This document shows, piece by piece, positions 37,531-46,197 of a DNA stretch of 64,000 nt. The stretch's first letter is position 1. Each line of letters begins with the position of its first letter. The notes beneath the pieces are model-generated. The model saw only the letters and a list, made by a program, of their open reading frames with translations. It searched no databases and was not told the origin of the DNA. Made by a program: the position numbers and the translations under genes. The stretch is from DYMC01 sp035406705. GTDB lineage: Bacteria; Verrucomicrobiota; Lentisphaeria; Victivallales; GWF2-50-93. The stretch is taken from contig CAYRRM010000013.1 in assembly GCA_964426675.1 (NCBI GenBank), positions 1 through 64,000 of the forward strand, read 5' to 3'.

Positions 37531-37610
37531 CCTTGCCACACAATGGGTGGATTTACATCTATTTCATTGGCTTCAAGTTATAATAGTTTCTCTACAACTT
37601 TGTCTCGAAA
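37531..37610 (-). pseudogene. Decayed coding element of unknown family (copy 3)
   Basis: On the minus strand, NYYNLKPMK followed by stops aligns with YYCKLKI and YYKLKIMI of the elements at 8851 and 22150. A following block (CACCC..TGTGG..GACC) also matches the first copy. The rest of the 240-base gap between comM and the DUF134 gene (37395-37637) has no recognisable gene. Confidence 0.35.
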
Positions 37611-37637
37611 TTAATATATATACGAAGTTAATCTAAA

Positions 37638-37913
37638 TTAAGTATTTATTCTAAGTGCCTTCCCATTTACAATTGCATCAGCAACCTTTTTTCTTGCAGA
37701 TTCTATTATTCTTGAAAAAGTAGGGCGTGATATTCCCATTTTTCTTGCTGCTTCCTCCTGATATAATCCCTCATAATCCGCCAACCTGATAGCCTCAAAC
37801 TCATCGAGAGAAAGAGCAAGTTCTCCAATAAAACGCATAGGTATTCCTGCGGGTTTAAAATAAACCGCTTTAGGTTTTCCATTTACTATTCTTTTACAAA
37901 AAGGACGAACCAT
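37638..37913 (-). CDS. DUF134 (UPF0251) helix-turn-helix protein
   Basis: This 91-residue protein matches the DUF134 family: MVRPFCKRIVNGKPK, IPMRFIGELALSLDEFEAIR and a sigma-region-4-like helix-turn-helix (YQEEAARKMGISRPTFSRII). It is probably DNA-binding; no target is established for most members. It begins 18 bases after the tolB stop, on the same strand, so the pair is likely co-transcribed. Confidence 0.9.
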   Translation of the reverse strand: MVRPFCKRIVNGKPKAVYFKPAGIPMRFIGELALSLDEFEAIRLADYEGLYQEEAARKMGISRPTFSRIIESARKKVADAIVNGKALRINT

Positions 37914-37931
37914 AACTTTTCCTTCCTCTTT

Positions 37932-39104
37932 TTACTTTGAAAAAGCAGGCATTGATAAGTTGGCTGATGTTCGTACCAGAGGTCTCATATACCCTGTCCA
38001 GCTATCAACTAAATAGATTTCACCTCTCCCACCAAGAGTTCTTGAACAAACAATGTGGCGATTATCCGGTGCCCATGATGGAGAATCCCAGTCTCCTGCG
38101 GCGTTTGTTATAACTTTCTGAGCTTCTTTACCTGTTAAATCATAAACGACTATCACATAATTATTTCCATATTTTGAAGAATAGGCGATTTTATTATCAC
38201 CTGACCATGCAGGATTCACAGATTCAACTCCCATGGTTTGAAGTTTTATACTATTTCCACCACCAGCAGAAATCAAATACAATTGAGGTCTTCCACTTTG
38301 ATCTGACACATAACATATCTTGGAGCCATCAGGTGACCATGCAGGAGATGCTTCTACAGATTTACTATTTGTCAAACGACGATGTTCTCCACCATTAAAG
38401 GATTTTATATACAATTCTACCTGACGATCCTTGCTAAGAATCATTGCAAGCAATTGCCCGTTTGGCGATATAGCAGCACCTGAATTAAGCCCGGGAAATT
38501 GTGCCAACCTCCTTGATCGTCTTGAGGCTATGTTATATTCAACTACATCCGTATACATTTTACTGTATTGTGTAAAAACAATTCCACTTTTATTTGGCAA
38601 CCATTCGGGTTCTACATTCAAAGTTCCTGAGCGGGTTATTTGAACTATTCCTTGTCCATCAAAATCTGAAATATAAATTTCTTTGACCCCTTTTGATAGT
38701 TCAGCACAAAAAGCGATTTTAGCAGAACATATTCCCTTGATTCCAAATATATCCTGCAATATTTTATCTACTATTGCATGAGCTGTCCTTCTGGAGTCAT
38801 CTATAGTAATACTTATCGTAGAAATCACTGTTCCATTACTTTTCCTGGCATTCACCTGAACTGCTCTCCCAGCAGCGCCACCATTGACAACATACTCTGC
38901 ACTGGATTGAGAAACAAGGTCAAACCAACCGCAATTACGTAAATCGGATTCTACTGCGGCTGAGAGCTCTGAGTTCCCAACAATCCCAGAAAATAAAAGG
39001 CTTGGATTTCTATCTTTTGCTTCTTTCACTACTTTTACCTGAGCAAAAATAATATTAGCAGTTGCGAAAATCGCAATAATGATGAATTTTTTTAAAATAT
39101 TCAT
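37932..39104 (-). CDS. tolB: Tol-Pal system protein TolB
   Basis: This 390-residue periplasmic protein has a signal peptide (KKFIIIAIFATANIIFA), an N-terminal alpha/beta domain (about residues 22-150) and a six-bladed propeller of TolB repeats (KEIYISDFDGQGIVQIT, ASPAWSPDGSKICYVSDQSG, NPAWSGDNKIAYSS, SPSWAPDNRHIVCS). It links Pal and TolA in outer-membrane constriction. tolA, tolQ, tolR and pal are not in this window. A palindrome copy (39063-39075) encodes part of the signal peptide (AIFA). Confidence 0.94.
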   Translation of the reverse strand: MNILKKFIIIAIFATANIIFAQVKVVKEAKDRNPSLLFSGIVGNSELSAAVESDLRNCGWFDLVSQSSAEYVVNGGAAGRAVQVNARKSNGTVISTISITIDDSRRTAHAIVDKILQDIFGIKGICSAKIAFCAELSKGVKEIYISDFDGQGIVQITRSGTLNVEPEWLPNKSGIVFTQYSKMYTDVVEYNIASRRSRRLAQFPGLNSGAAISPNGQLLAMILSKDRQVELYIKSFNGGEHRRLTNSKSVEASPAWSPDGSKICYVSDQSGRPQLYLISAGGGNSIKLQTMGVESVNPAWSGDNKIAYSSKYGNNYVIVVYDLTGKEAQKVITNAAGDWDSPSWAPDNRHIVCSRTLGGRGEIYLVDSWTGYMRPLVRTSANLSMPAFSK

Positions 39105-39198
39105 AATTTTCTATTTTCCTTTATTTAAAGTTTTGTTATATTGATTTTTTGAAGATACAATTAATTGCAATTTTATCAATGTCAATATTTTAATTTTT

Positions 39199-41187
39199 AT
39201 GATAAAACTTTCTGACTCATTGACAGACATACAAAAGAACACTGAAATTTTTTTTGGGGATAATAGTCCGCTTAAAGAATCACAAAAATTTGGCGCACCT
39301 CAATATGAAGAAAGGCCCCAACAAAGGAAAATGGCTATAAAAATTGCTGAAGCTTTTGAAACAAATAAAAATCTTTGTATAGAAGCTCCTACTGGCATAG
39401 GCAAAAGTTATGCATATCTTGTTCCTGCAGTTTATCTTGCAAAAAGTAAAAAGATTCCTGTAATAATCAGCACCGAAACAATAAACCTACAAGAACAATT
39501 AATTTTTAAAGATGTTCCCATTTTGCAACTCTTAATCAAAGATGGTTTTAAAGCAACGCTCGCAAAGGGAAGAAGTCATTACGTGTGTCTGAGAAGATTA
39601 TGTTTCTCTATTGAGAAAACGAAAGAAGAACTCTTTGAGGAATACATTCAAAATGGAATCTTAAAAATTTATCAGTGGGTAAGAAGTACTGGTATTGGAG
39701 ATAGGAGCCAGGCCGATTTCTCTATAGATTCAATGGCATGGTATCACGTTGCCTGTGAACCTGGAAATTGCATTGCTCCAAAATGCCCAAATTTCAAAGA
39801 TTGTTTTTACTGGAAAGCCAGAAAAGAATGGGAAACCTCCGATATCGTTGTTACAAATCACGCCCTCCTTTTTACAAATCTAAAAATGGAAAAACACTAT
39901 GAATATTCTTTGCTCCCCAACTATTCCGCAATAATTTTCGATGAGGCACATACTCTCGAAAATGAAGCTGCCGAACAATTAGGACTTCATATAACTAAAA
40001 CTGGCACCGAATTCTTCCTCAAAAAATTATTTGATCCTGAAAAGAACAAAGGAATATTTTTTTATAAAGGGGTCGTAAAACTTGAAATTCGCAATAAAGT
40101 AGAAAAAATTTTACAACTTTCTCAAATATTTTTTAAACAGTTTGAGAGTCTCCTCGATAATAAAAAAGAAGAAACTTTGAGATTTTATAAACCAGGCTTC
40201 GCTAATGATATCATATCAGAGGAACTCAGAGTTTTATCAAAACTCCTCCAGGAAACAGCAAAGCTTGAAAGTGACGAAATTTTCGCACAGGAGATAAAAT
40301 CATTATCACAAAAAACTGAAGCCCTGGCAGATTCTTTTCATAATTTCTGTAATATGACTTTAGATAACTATGTATACTGGGTAGAACGAAATGAAAAAAA
40401 TTACCAGATTGAATTATATGCAGCACCTCTTTTTATAAATGAAATTTTAGCAGAAAATCTTTTTAGTCAAAATAAATCAATCATCCTGACAAGCGCAACA
40501 CTGTCGGTTAAAAACAATCTTGATTATTTCTCTACAAGAGTTGGATTCTCTGGCGGTGAAAAAATAATCCTCGACACTATTTTTGACTATTCCAGACAAA
40601 TGCAAATATATATATCAAGAAAAGTGCCAGAGCCAGATAATGAGAATTATATTTCATTATTGTGTGATGAAATAAAGAAATACCTTAACATTACAAACGG
40701 AAAAGCCTTTGTTCTTTTTACAAATTTTCACCATCTGAATTTATGTGCAAAAGAACTTCAGCAATACTTCGAAGACAAACAAATAAAAATCATAATTCAT
40801 GGTGAAGGCGCTAATAGAACGAAAATGCTTAACGAATTTAAGAAAAATTTAAATTCGGTTATCTTTGGAGCAACAAGTTTCTGGAGTGGAGTAGATATTC
40901 CAGGAGAATCCCTCAGTAACGTAATAATAACAAAACTACCATTTCTCGTGCCTTCTCATCCACTTGTCCAGGCACGATGTGAAAAGATTGAACAAGAAGG
41001 AAAACGCCCATTTACCGAATATCAACTTCCAGAAGCAATATTAAGACTCAGGCAAGGAATTGGAAGATTAATAAGAACAAAAACAGATAGCGGGCTTGTG
41101 GCAATATTAGATAGTAGAATAATAACAAAGAGTTACGGTAAAAGTTTTTTAGATTCAATCCCAAAATGCAAAGTCAATATAGAATAA
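39199..41187 (+). CDS. dinG: DinG/XPD-type iron-sulfur helicase
   Basis: This 662-residue SF2 helicase has Walker A EAPTGIGKS (62-70), motif Ia ISTETINLQEQL and DEAH (248-251). Four cysteines, C130, C191, C196 and C202, are placed as in the 4Fe-4S domain of DinG/XPD. C-terminal motifs are TSATLSVKN, FGATSFWSGVDIPGESLS and RLRQGIGRLIR. It unwinds DNA 5' to 3', and R-loops or forked substrates are typical. It is a single gene, converging on the AraC regulator. Confidence 0.92.
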   Translation: MIKLSDSLTDIQKNTEIFFGDNSPLKESQKFGAPQYEERPQQRKMAIKIAEAFETNKNLCIEAPTGIGKSYAYLVPAVYLAKSKKIPVIISTETINLQEQLIFKDVPILQLLIKDGFKATLAKGRSHYVCLRRLCFSIEKTKEELFEEYIQNGILKIYQWVRSTGIGDRSQADFSIDSMAWYHVACEPGNCIAPKCPNFKDCFYWKARKEWETSDIVVTNHALLFTNLKMEKHYEYSLLPNYSAIIFDEAHTLENEAAEQLGLHITKTGTEFFLKKLFDPEKNKGIFFYKGVVKLEIRNKVEKILQLSQIFFKQFESLLDNKKEETLRFYKPGFANDIISEELRVLSKLLQETAKLESDEIFAQEIKSLSQKTEALADSFHNFCNMTLDNYVYWVERNEKNYQIELYAAPLFINEILAENLFSQNKSIILTSATLSVKNNLDYFSTRVGFSGGEKIILDTIFDYSRQMQIYISRKVPEPDNENYISLLCDEIKKYLNITNGKAFVLFTNFHHLNLCAKELQQYFEDKQIKIIIHGEGANRTKMLNEFKKNLNSVIFGATSFWSGVDIPGESLSNVIITKLPFLVPSHPLVQARCEKIEQEGKRPFTEYQLPEAILRLRQGIGRLIRTKTDSGLVAILDSRIITKSYGKSFLDSIPKCKVNIE

Positions 41188-41205
41188 TTCCATCTATGGA
41201 ATAAA

Positions 41206-42060
41206 TTACAGCCAGCCTGGATAATGACCAATTTTTCTAAATTGTTCCGGCGTCATCTTCAAAAAGGATTTAAAAACTCTACAAAAACTTGCTACAGAAT
41301 CGTAACCAACTCTATGGGATATTTCTTTTACACTTAGTTCAGTTTCTTTAAGCAACTCACATGAGTATTTTAACTTTTCACGTCTAATATAATAATCGGG
41401 AGAAATTCCCGTATGTTTTTTAAATAGACGGGAAAAGTGCTCTCTTGACATAGATAATTCATCGGCAATATACTGAACGCTCACACCTTCAGATATTCTC
41501 TTCATCAACAACATTTGCGCTTTATGAATAGAAGTGATACTACTATCATTTTTTTTTCGACTGATAGAAGAATCAAGCCCACATATAACATCCATAAAAA
41601 GCTTTGCTCCCGCCAGAGGTGAAAGTCTTACAATACTTCCCTTCAAACCTTTGAAAGCCTCTATTTCAGCAATTATTCCCGTTTCACGAGGTAATTCATA
41701 TATATACCCATAATGCCTAACCAATGAATTAACACAATCCGCCGAGAAACCTCCAAAAAAGGAAATCCACAAAAATATCCATGGCTCCTTAGAATCTTTC
41801 GGAAAATAATATCCCGTTTTTTCATCACAATGCTGAGCCAAAAAAGCTACGCCGGGCTTTAAAATGTATTCCTTCTCATTAACAGAAAAACGCCCCTCCC
41901 CTGATAAAGTATAAACCAATTGACTTCCCTTATCCCCCTTTCTGAATTTTCCATAATGCCCATAATCGGAAGATTCCTGAATTTCTTCAACCACAACGTT
42001 TGGAATTGGAAATTCAGGTATTGGGTCATAAACCTGAAATCTTGTTTCCCATATACGCAT
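41206..42060 (-). CDS. AraC-family transcriptional regulator
   Basis: From the ATG at 42060 the protein is 284 residues. A GTG at 42075 would put the start inside the operator repeats. The N-terminal cupin sensor has YTLSGEGRFSVNEKEYILKP and FLWISFFGG. The C-terminal double helix-turn-helix reads VQYIADELSMSREHFSRLF and VKEISHRVGYDSVASFCRVF. It is divergent from thuA and the UroD-like and Gfo/Idh genes and most likely controls them in response to a sugar. Confidence 0.93.
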   Translation of the reverse strand: MRIWETRFQVYDPIPEFPIPNVVVEEIQESSDYGHYGKFRKGDKGSQLVYTLSGEGRFSVNEKEYILKPGVAFLAQHCDEKTGYYFPKDSKEPWIFLWISFFGGFSADCVNSLVRHYGYIYELPRETGIIAEIEAFKGLKGSIVRLSPLAGAKLFMDVICGLDSSISRKKNDSSITSIHKAQMLLMKRISEGVSVQYIADELSMSREHFSRLFKKHTGISPDYYIRREKLKYSCELLKETELSVKEISHRVGYDSVASFCRVFKSFLKMTPEQFRKIGHYPGWL

Positions 42061-42170
42061 TATCACAAACTGCAATTTAATATCACAAATTGCATATAAT
42101 ATTCTATTTGCAAACAGAAATTCAAGCTATATCGTAAAAAATATTACTTATTTTTTAATCACAAACTGAT
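42061..42170. promoter_or_regulatory. Putative AraC operator: tandem 20-bp direct repeats
   Basis: TATCACAAACTGCA (from 42061) and TATCACAAATTGCA (from 42081) lie in the same direction exactly 20 bp apart, two helical turns, the classic spacing for an AraC protein's paired half-sites. A third partial copy, AATCACAAACTGAT, is at 42157-42170, just before the thuA ribosome-binding site AAAAGGAG. Position between the divergent regulator and its presumed operon supports an operator. Confidence 0.65.
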
Positions 42171-42186
42171 AAAAGGAGATTTTTCA

Positions 42187-42960
42187 ATGACTGAAAAACT
42201 AAAAGTAACAGTATGGAATGAATTTCGTCATGAAAAGAAAAACGATGCGGTAAAAAGAGTTTATCCAGATGGAATGCATGTAGTCATTTCGAGAGGGCTT
42301 GAAAAACTCGGCGGCGTAAAAACGCAAACAGCAACTCTTGATGAACCTGAACACGGCCTCAATGATGAAACTTTAAAAAATACTGACGTGCTAATATGGT
42401 GGGGACACGCTGCACACCATGAAGTAAAAGACGATGTAGTCAAAAAGATTCAAAAACGCGTCCTGGAAGGAATGGGATTGATAGTCCTTCATTCTGGTCA
42501 TTTCTCTAAAATATTCAAAGCACTTATGGGCACAAATTGCTCTTTAAAGTGGAGAGAGGCTGGAGAAAAAGAAAGATTGTGGAATATTGCACCAGCACAT
42601 CCTATAACACAGGGTATTGGCGATTATATTGAACTTCCAAATACAGAAATGTATGGAGAAAGATTTGATATACCAGAACCAGATGAATTAATATTTATTT
42701 CATGGTTTGAAGGAGGCGAAGTCTTCAGAAGTGGATGTTGCTGGAATCGTGGACATGGCAGAATTTTCTACTTCAGGCCGGGACATGAAACTTATCCTAT
42801 CTATCACAATAAAGATGTTATAAAAGTTATCCATAATGCTTGTAAATGGGCTGCTCCAAGAACTTTTATTGAAGATAAATGCCCTAATATAAAAACTCCT
42901 CTTGAACCCATCAGAACAGTTAATTCAGCATCTGGTAAGGCCGGAATTGTTCAATCTTAA
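42187..42960 (+). CDS. ThuA-domain protein (trehalose-utilisation family)
   Basis: This 257-residue protein matches the ThuA fold: KVTVWNEFRHEK, KNTDVLIWWGHAAHHEV, MGLIVLHSGHFSKIFKALMG, APAHPITQGI, FEGGEVFRSGCCWNRGHGRI and FRPGHETYPIY. ThuA proteins accompany sugar oxidation/catabolism genes and have a class-I-glutaminase-like fold. It is the first gene of the operon with a UroD-like and a Gfo/Idh gene. AAAAGGAG precedes the start. Exact substrate is unknown. Confidence 0.93.
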   Translation: MTEKLKVTVWNEFRHEKKNDAVKRVYPDGMHVVISRGLEKLGGVKTQTATLDEPEHGLNDETLKNTDVLIWWGHAAHHEVKDDVVKKIQKRVLEGMGLIVLHSGHFSKIFKALMGTNCSLKWREAGEKERLWNIAPAHPITQGIGDYIELPNTEMYGERFDIPEPDELIFISWFEGGEVFRSGCCWNRGHGRIFYFRPGHETYPIYHNKDVIKVIHNACKWAAPRTFIEDKCPNIKTPLEPIRTVNSASGKAGIVQS

Positions 42961-42969
42961 GACTTATAT

Positions 42970-43027
42970 AACTGTAATTCTGAGTCAACTGTAATTTATT
43001 TTATTAAAGTAATTTGCAGTTGACTCA
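42970..43027. promoter_or_regulatory. 11-bp perfect inverted repeat between thuA and the UroD-like gene
   Basis: TGAGTCAACTG (42981-42991) and CAGTTGACTCA (43017-43027) are perfect complements around a 25-base A+T-rich spacer. AACTGTAATT also occurs at 42970-42979 and 42987-42996, and AACTGCAAATT lies inverted at 43011-43021; these resemble the AACTGCAATTT in the operator at 42061. It may be a second regulator site or an intercistronic RNA stem. Confidence 0.5.
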
Positions 43028-43043
43028 AACAAAAGGTCTAAAA

Positions 43044-44099
43044 ATGACAACTTTTGAAAGATTAAAAAGAACTTTCTCTCATCGTGAACCTGACAGAGTC
43101 CCTATCGTTGACATTGTGTGGCCAGCAACTATTGAAAGATGGGAACGAGAGGGCATGCCAAAAGGCGTAGACTGGAGAGAATTTTTCGGTTTGGATCTGG
43201 TGGAGGGTATCTATGTTGACAATAGCCCAAGATATGAAACTCAAATATTAGAAGATAATGATGAGTTTCAGATTATAAAGACAAAATGGGGCGTTACAAT
43301 GAAAAATTTCAAACATTCTGCAAGCGTCCCTGAATTTCTTGATTTCACAATCACTTCTAGAGAAAAATGGCAGGAAGCTAAAAAAAGAATGACTCCATCA
43401 ATGGATAGAGTAGACTGGAAATCATTAGAAAAAAATTATAAGATATGGCGTAAAGAAGGCAGATGGATAAGAGCTTATTTTTGGTTTGGATTTGATGCCG
43501 CCCATGCGTGGATGACAGGAACAGAACGATTTTTAATATGGCTCATTGAAGATCCTGAATTATGTATAGATATCTTTAATACATTTTTAGAAATTGACTT
43601 AATCATCTTTGAGAAAATTTGGGAAAAAGGTTATCATTTTGATAGTATTCAATGGCCTGATGATATGGGATTTAAAGGAAAACAGTTCTTTTCTGTTGAC
43701 ATGTATAGAGAACTACTAAAACCCTTTCATAAAAAGGCAGTCGAGTGGGCTCATTCAAAGGGCATTTTTGCGGAACTTCATTCTTGTGGTAATGTAAATC
43801 CATTCATACCAGAATTTATTGACATAGGAATAGATTCTCTTAATCCACTTGAAGTAAAAGCCGGAATGGACCCAATAAAAATAAAAAAAATGTACGGGGA
43901 TAAGTTGACCCTTCATGGAGGAACAAATGCTTTAAACTGGGGAAAAGACATCATAATCGAAGAAATCAAGCAAGTTATCTCTATTCTAAAAGAAAAAGGG
44001 GGATACATTTTTTCTTCAGATCATTCAATTCCATCCGATGTGGGAGTAGAACAGATGAAAAAAATCGTAAATACAATAAAAGAAATAGGAGCTTACTAA
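43044..44099 (+). CDS. Uroporphyrinogen decarboxylase-family protein (UroD-like)
   Basis: The 351-residue protein starts at ATG 43044; a TTG at 43014 lies within the inverted repeat and is less likely. It opens with TTFERLKRTFSHREPDRVPI, the typical UroD/methyltransferase-like start. It holds the HxCG zinc-type motif LHSCGNV (246-251) and a terminal FSSDHSIPSDV. The HxCG motif points to MtaA/MtbA-like corrinoid methyl transfer rather than haem synthesis. Operon company (ThuA, Gfo/Idh) suggests work on a sugar-derived or methylated compound; substrate unknown. Confidence 0.85.
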   Translation: MTTFERLKRTFSHREPDRVPIVDIVWPATIERWEREGMPKGVDWREFFGLDLVEGIYVDNSPRYETQILEDNDEFQIIKTKWGVTMKNFKHSASVPEFLDFTITSREKWQEAKKRMTPSMDRVDWKSLEKNYKIWRKEGRWIRAYFWFGFDAAHAWMTGTERFLIWLIEDPELCIDIFNTFLEIDLIIFEKIWEKGYHFDSIQWPDDMGFKGKQFFSVDMYRELLKPFHKKAVEWAHSKGIFAELHSCGNVNPFIPEFIDIGIDSLNPLEVKAGMDPIKIKKMYGDKLTLHGGTNALNWGKDIIIEEIKQVISILKEKGGYIFSSDHSIPSDVGVEQMKKIVNTIKEIGAY

Positions 44100-44120
44100 A
44101 AAAAAAGGAGCATAGTTAAT

Positions 44121-45164
44121 ATGTCAAAACTAAAAGTTGGCGTTATCGGACTTGGAATGGGAGGCGCTCATATAAACGGTTTTAGAACCCATCCAGAAGT
44201 CGAAGTCATTGCAGTAGCAGATACAGATATAAAAAGACTTGAAGACAGAGGAAAAAAAGAATTTAACATCCCAAATTGTTATTCTTCTGCAGAAGAAATG
44301 CTCAAAAAGGAAAAGCTTGACATTGTAAGCGTAGTAACACCAAACAAATTTCATAAACCACTTACAATTGCAGCTCTCGAACATGGAGCACATGTCTTAT
44401 GTGAAAAACCAATGGCTATGAATGCTAAAGAAGCCGAAGATATGTGCCGGGCAGCAAAAAAAGCAAAAAAGAAACTAATGATAAATTTCAGTTTTAGATT
44501 TACCCCTCAATCGTATGCAGTAAAAAAGGAAATTGATTCAGGAATCCTGGGAGAAATATATTTTGCCAGAACTCAATGGTTACGAAGAAGAGGAATGCCA
44601 GGATTTGGTGGATGGTTCGGCACAAAAGCGCTCTCAGGAGGAGGACCTCTAATAGACCTTGGCGTACATCGTCTTGATCTTGCCTTATGGTTAATGAACT
44701 ACCCAAAGCCCTTATGGGTAATGGCCGGAACATATAATCATATTGCATCTGCAATTGCAAAAGAACAAAAAAAAATATTTGATGTAGAGGATTTTGCAGC
44801 GGCCTTCATGCAATTCGAAAATGGCGCCACACTTGAACTTGAAGCATCATGGGCAGGAAATATAAAAGAACGCGAACTTATGGAAACCAGATTACTTGGA
44901 ACAAAAGGCGGAATGCTGCAAAGAAATATCAATGAAGGATATGATTTTGAAGCAGAATTCTTCATCGAACGAAATGGATGTCAATATGATATGAAATTAC
45001 ATCCCCCTGTCCCAAATGCACATTGCTCAATGTATCACTTTGCTGATTGCATTATAAACAACAAAGAACACACTGCAACAGCCGAAGAAGGACTAACGGT
45101 AATGAAGCTCCTTGACGCGATATACAAAAGCGCAGAAAAAAAGAAACCTGTCGAAATAAAATAA
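44121..45164 (+). CDS. Gfo/Idh/MocA-family oxidoreductase
   Basis: This 347-residue NAD(P)-dependent enzyme has the Rossmann motif GVIGLGMGGAHI, the catalytic EKPMAMNAKEAE segment and GGGPLIDLGVHRLDLALWL. Such enzymes oxidise hydroxyls of sugars, inositols or keto-sugars. AAAGGAG precedes its ATG. It is the last gene of the AraC-controlled operon (ThuA, UroD-like, Gfo/Idh) and is followed by a terminator. No signal peptide is visible, so it is cytoplasmic. Confidence 0.94.
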   Translation: MSKLKVGVIGLGMGGAHINGFRTHPEVEVIAVADTDIKRLEDRGKKEFNIPNCYSSAEEMLKKEKLDIVSVVTPNKFHKPLTIAALEHGAHVLCEKPMAMNAKEAEDMCRAAKKAKKKLMINFSFRFTPQSYAVKKEIDSGILGEIYFARTQWLRRRGMPGFGGWFGTKALSGGGPLIDLGVHRLDLALWLMNYPKPLWVMAGTYNHIASAIAKEQKKIFDVEDFAAAFMQFENGATLELEASWAGNIKERELMETRLLGTKGGMLQRNINEGYDFEAEFFIERNGCQYDMKLHPPVPNAHCSMYHFADCIINNKEHTATAEEGLTVMKLLDAIYKSAEKKKPVEIK

Positions 45165-45188
45165 AAATTATAGAATATAATAATTCCT

Positions 45189-45219
45189 GAGGGGGATAAA
45201 TTAAATCCCCCCATTTTTT
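45189..45219 (+). terminator. Rho-independent terminator of the thuA operon
   Basis: GGGGGAT and ATCCCCC pair around AAATTAA (45191-45211), followed by C, A and six T. It ends the operon 25 bases after the Gfo/Idh stop. Confidence 0.88.
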
Positions 45220-45544
45220 CAACTTCTTATTAAACATATAAATATCAACGGGATATAATATCTTTCATTTTTAACATACACCTCTTTCCAGAGAACATTT
45301 CACCTATACACTCAAAATTTTGAGTTATGATGACTTATTTTTGAAATTAAGAATTATAAATAGTATATTACTAATTAAATTTAAAAAAATCTCTCGATCA
45401 ACTTTTAATTAATAAAAACTTTATTTCTTTATTCTTAAAATATTTTTCTTACATAGTTATCAAAATAATCAATAAAATGTTTTTAAATATCCAGCTTCTT
45501 CTTATATTCTTATAATATTAAATGGGATAAATGATAAATCTTTA
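45220..45544. other. Intergenic; holds a 16-bp palindrome
   Basis: This A+T-rich gap precedes the polysaccharide cluster. A perfect palindrome ACTCAAAATTTTGAGT lies at 45310-45325 and could be a regulator site; in such A+T-rich DNA chance is also plausible. No gene or RNA is recognised. Confidence 0.4.
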
Positions 45545-46183
45545 ATGACCACTGAAAAAATACATCAAATAACAAAATCAGATTTGAGACAGATTGCATA
45601 TTTACATATTTATGGGAAAAAAAATTCAAGAGAAAATTTCAATCAAGATTCGAAATTTAGATTTTTCCTGGATAAAGTAAAACATTTCTATCAATTCGAT
45701 AAAAAATCAATAATTGTAGAAAGAGATGAAAATAATTTGATCTCTGGTGTTCTAATATATACTTATGATGAAAAAAAATTTAATGAATTTTCGAGCCCAT
45801 ATCATTTAAGATTCTACATCAAACTGTTAAAAATATTTCTGGGATTATATGGTTTTGATTTCAAAAAATTTTTTCTTGCAAGCAAATCTATGCTTGGATT
45901 CAACATAAAACAAATCAATAAAAACATTACGTCAGACTCCTCGAATTTCGCAAAAATTTGGGTTTTAATTGTTGCTGAAGAAGACAGAAACAAGGGTATT
46001 GCATCTAAATTGCTGCAAAAATGTATCGAAGAAACAAAAAAAAGGGGGATAAAATCCATTATAGTCACAGTAAAAAAAGATAATATCCCGGCGATCAAAA
46101 CTTATACAAAAAATGGTTTTACAACTATTGGCGAATGCCTTGAAAGCTCTGGAAAATCGTATATAATGGAAAAATCTAATTAG
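45545..46183 (+). CDS. GNAT-family acetyltransferase
   Basis: This 212-residue protein has a GNAT fold with the acetyl-CoA loop EEDRNKGIASKLLQKCIEET and the C-terminal PAIKTYTKNGFTTIGE. The N-terminal half is only weakly conserved. As the first gene of the polysaccharide cluster it may acetylate an amino-sugar or another precursor, but this is guilt by position. The ribosome-binding site is weak. Confidence 0.8.
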   Translation: MTTEKIHQITKSDLRQIAYLHIYGKKNSRENFNQDSKFRFFLDKVKHFYQFDKKSIIVERDENNLISGVLIYTYDEKKFNEFSSPYHLRFYIKLLKIFLGLYGFDFKKFFLASKSMLGFNIKQINKNITSDSSNFAKIWVLIVAEEDRNKGIASKLLQKCIEETKKRGIKSIIVTVKKDNIPAIKTYTKNGFTTIGECLESSGKSYIMEKSN

Positions 46184-46197
46184 GAGTTTAACAGAAG

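Noticed and set aside
45310..45325. Palindrome ACTCAAAATTTTGAGT as an operator
   Set aside because: Kept only as an intergenic note; mostly A+T and a single copy, so not promoted to a finding.
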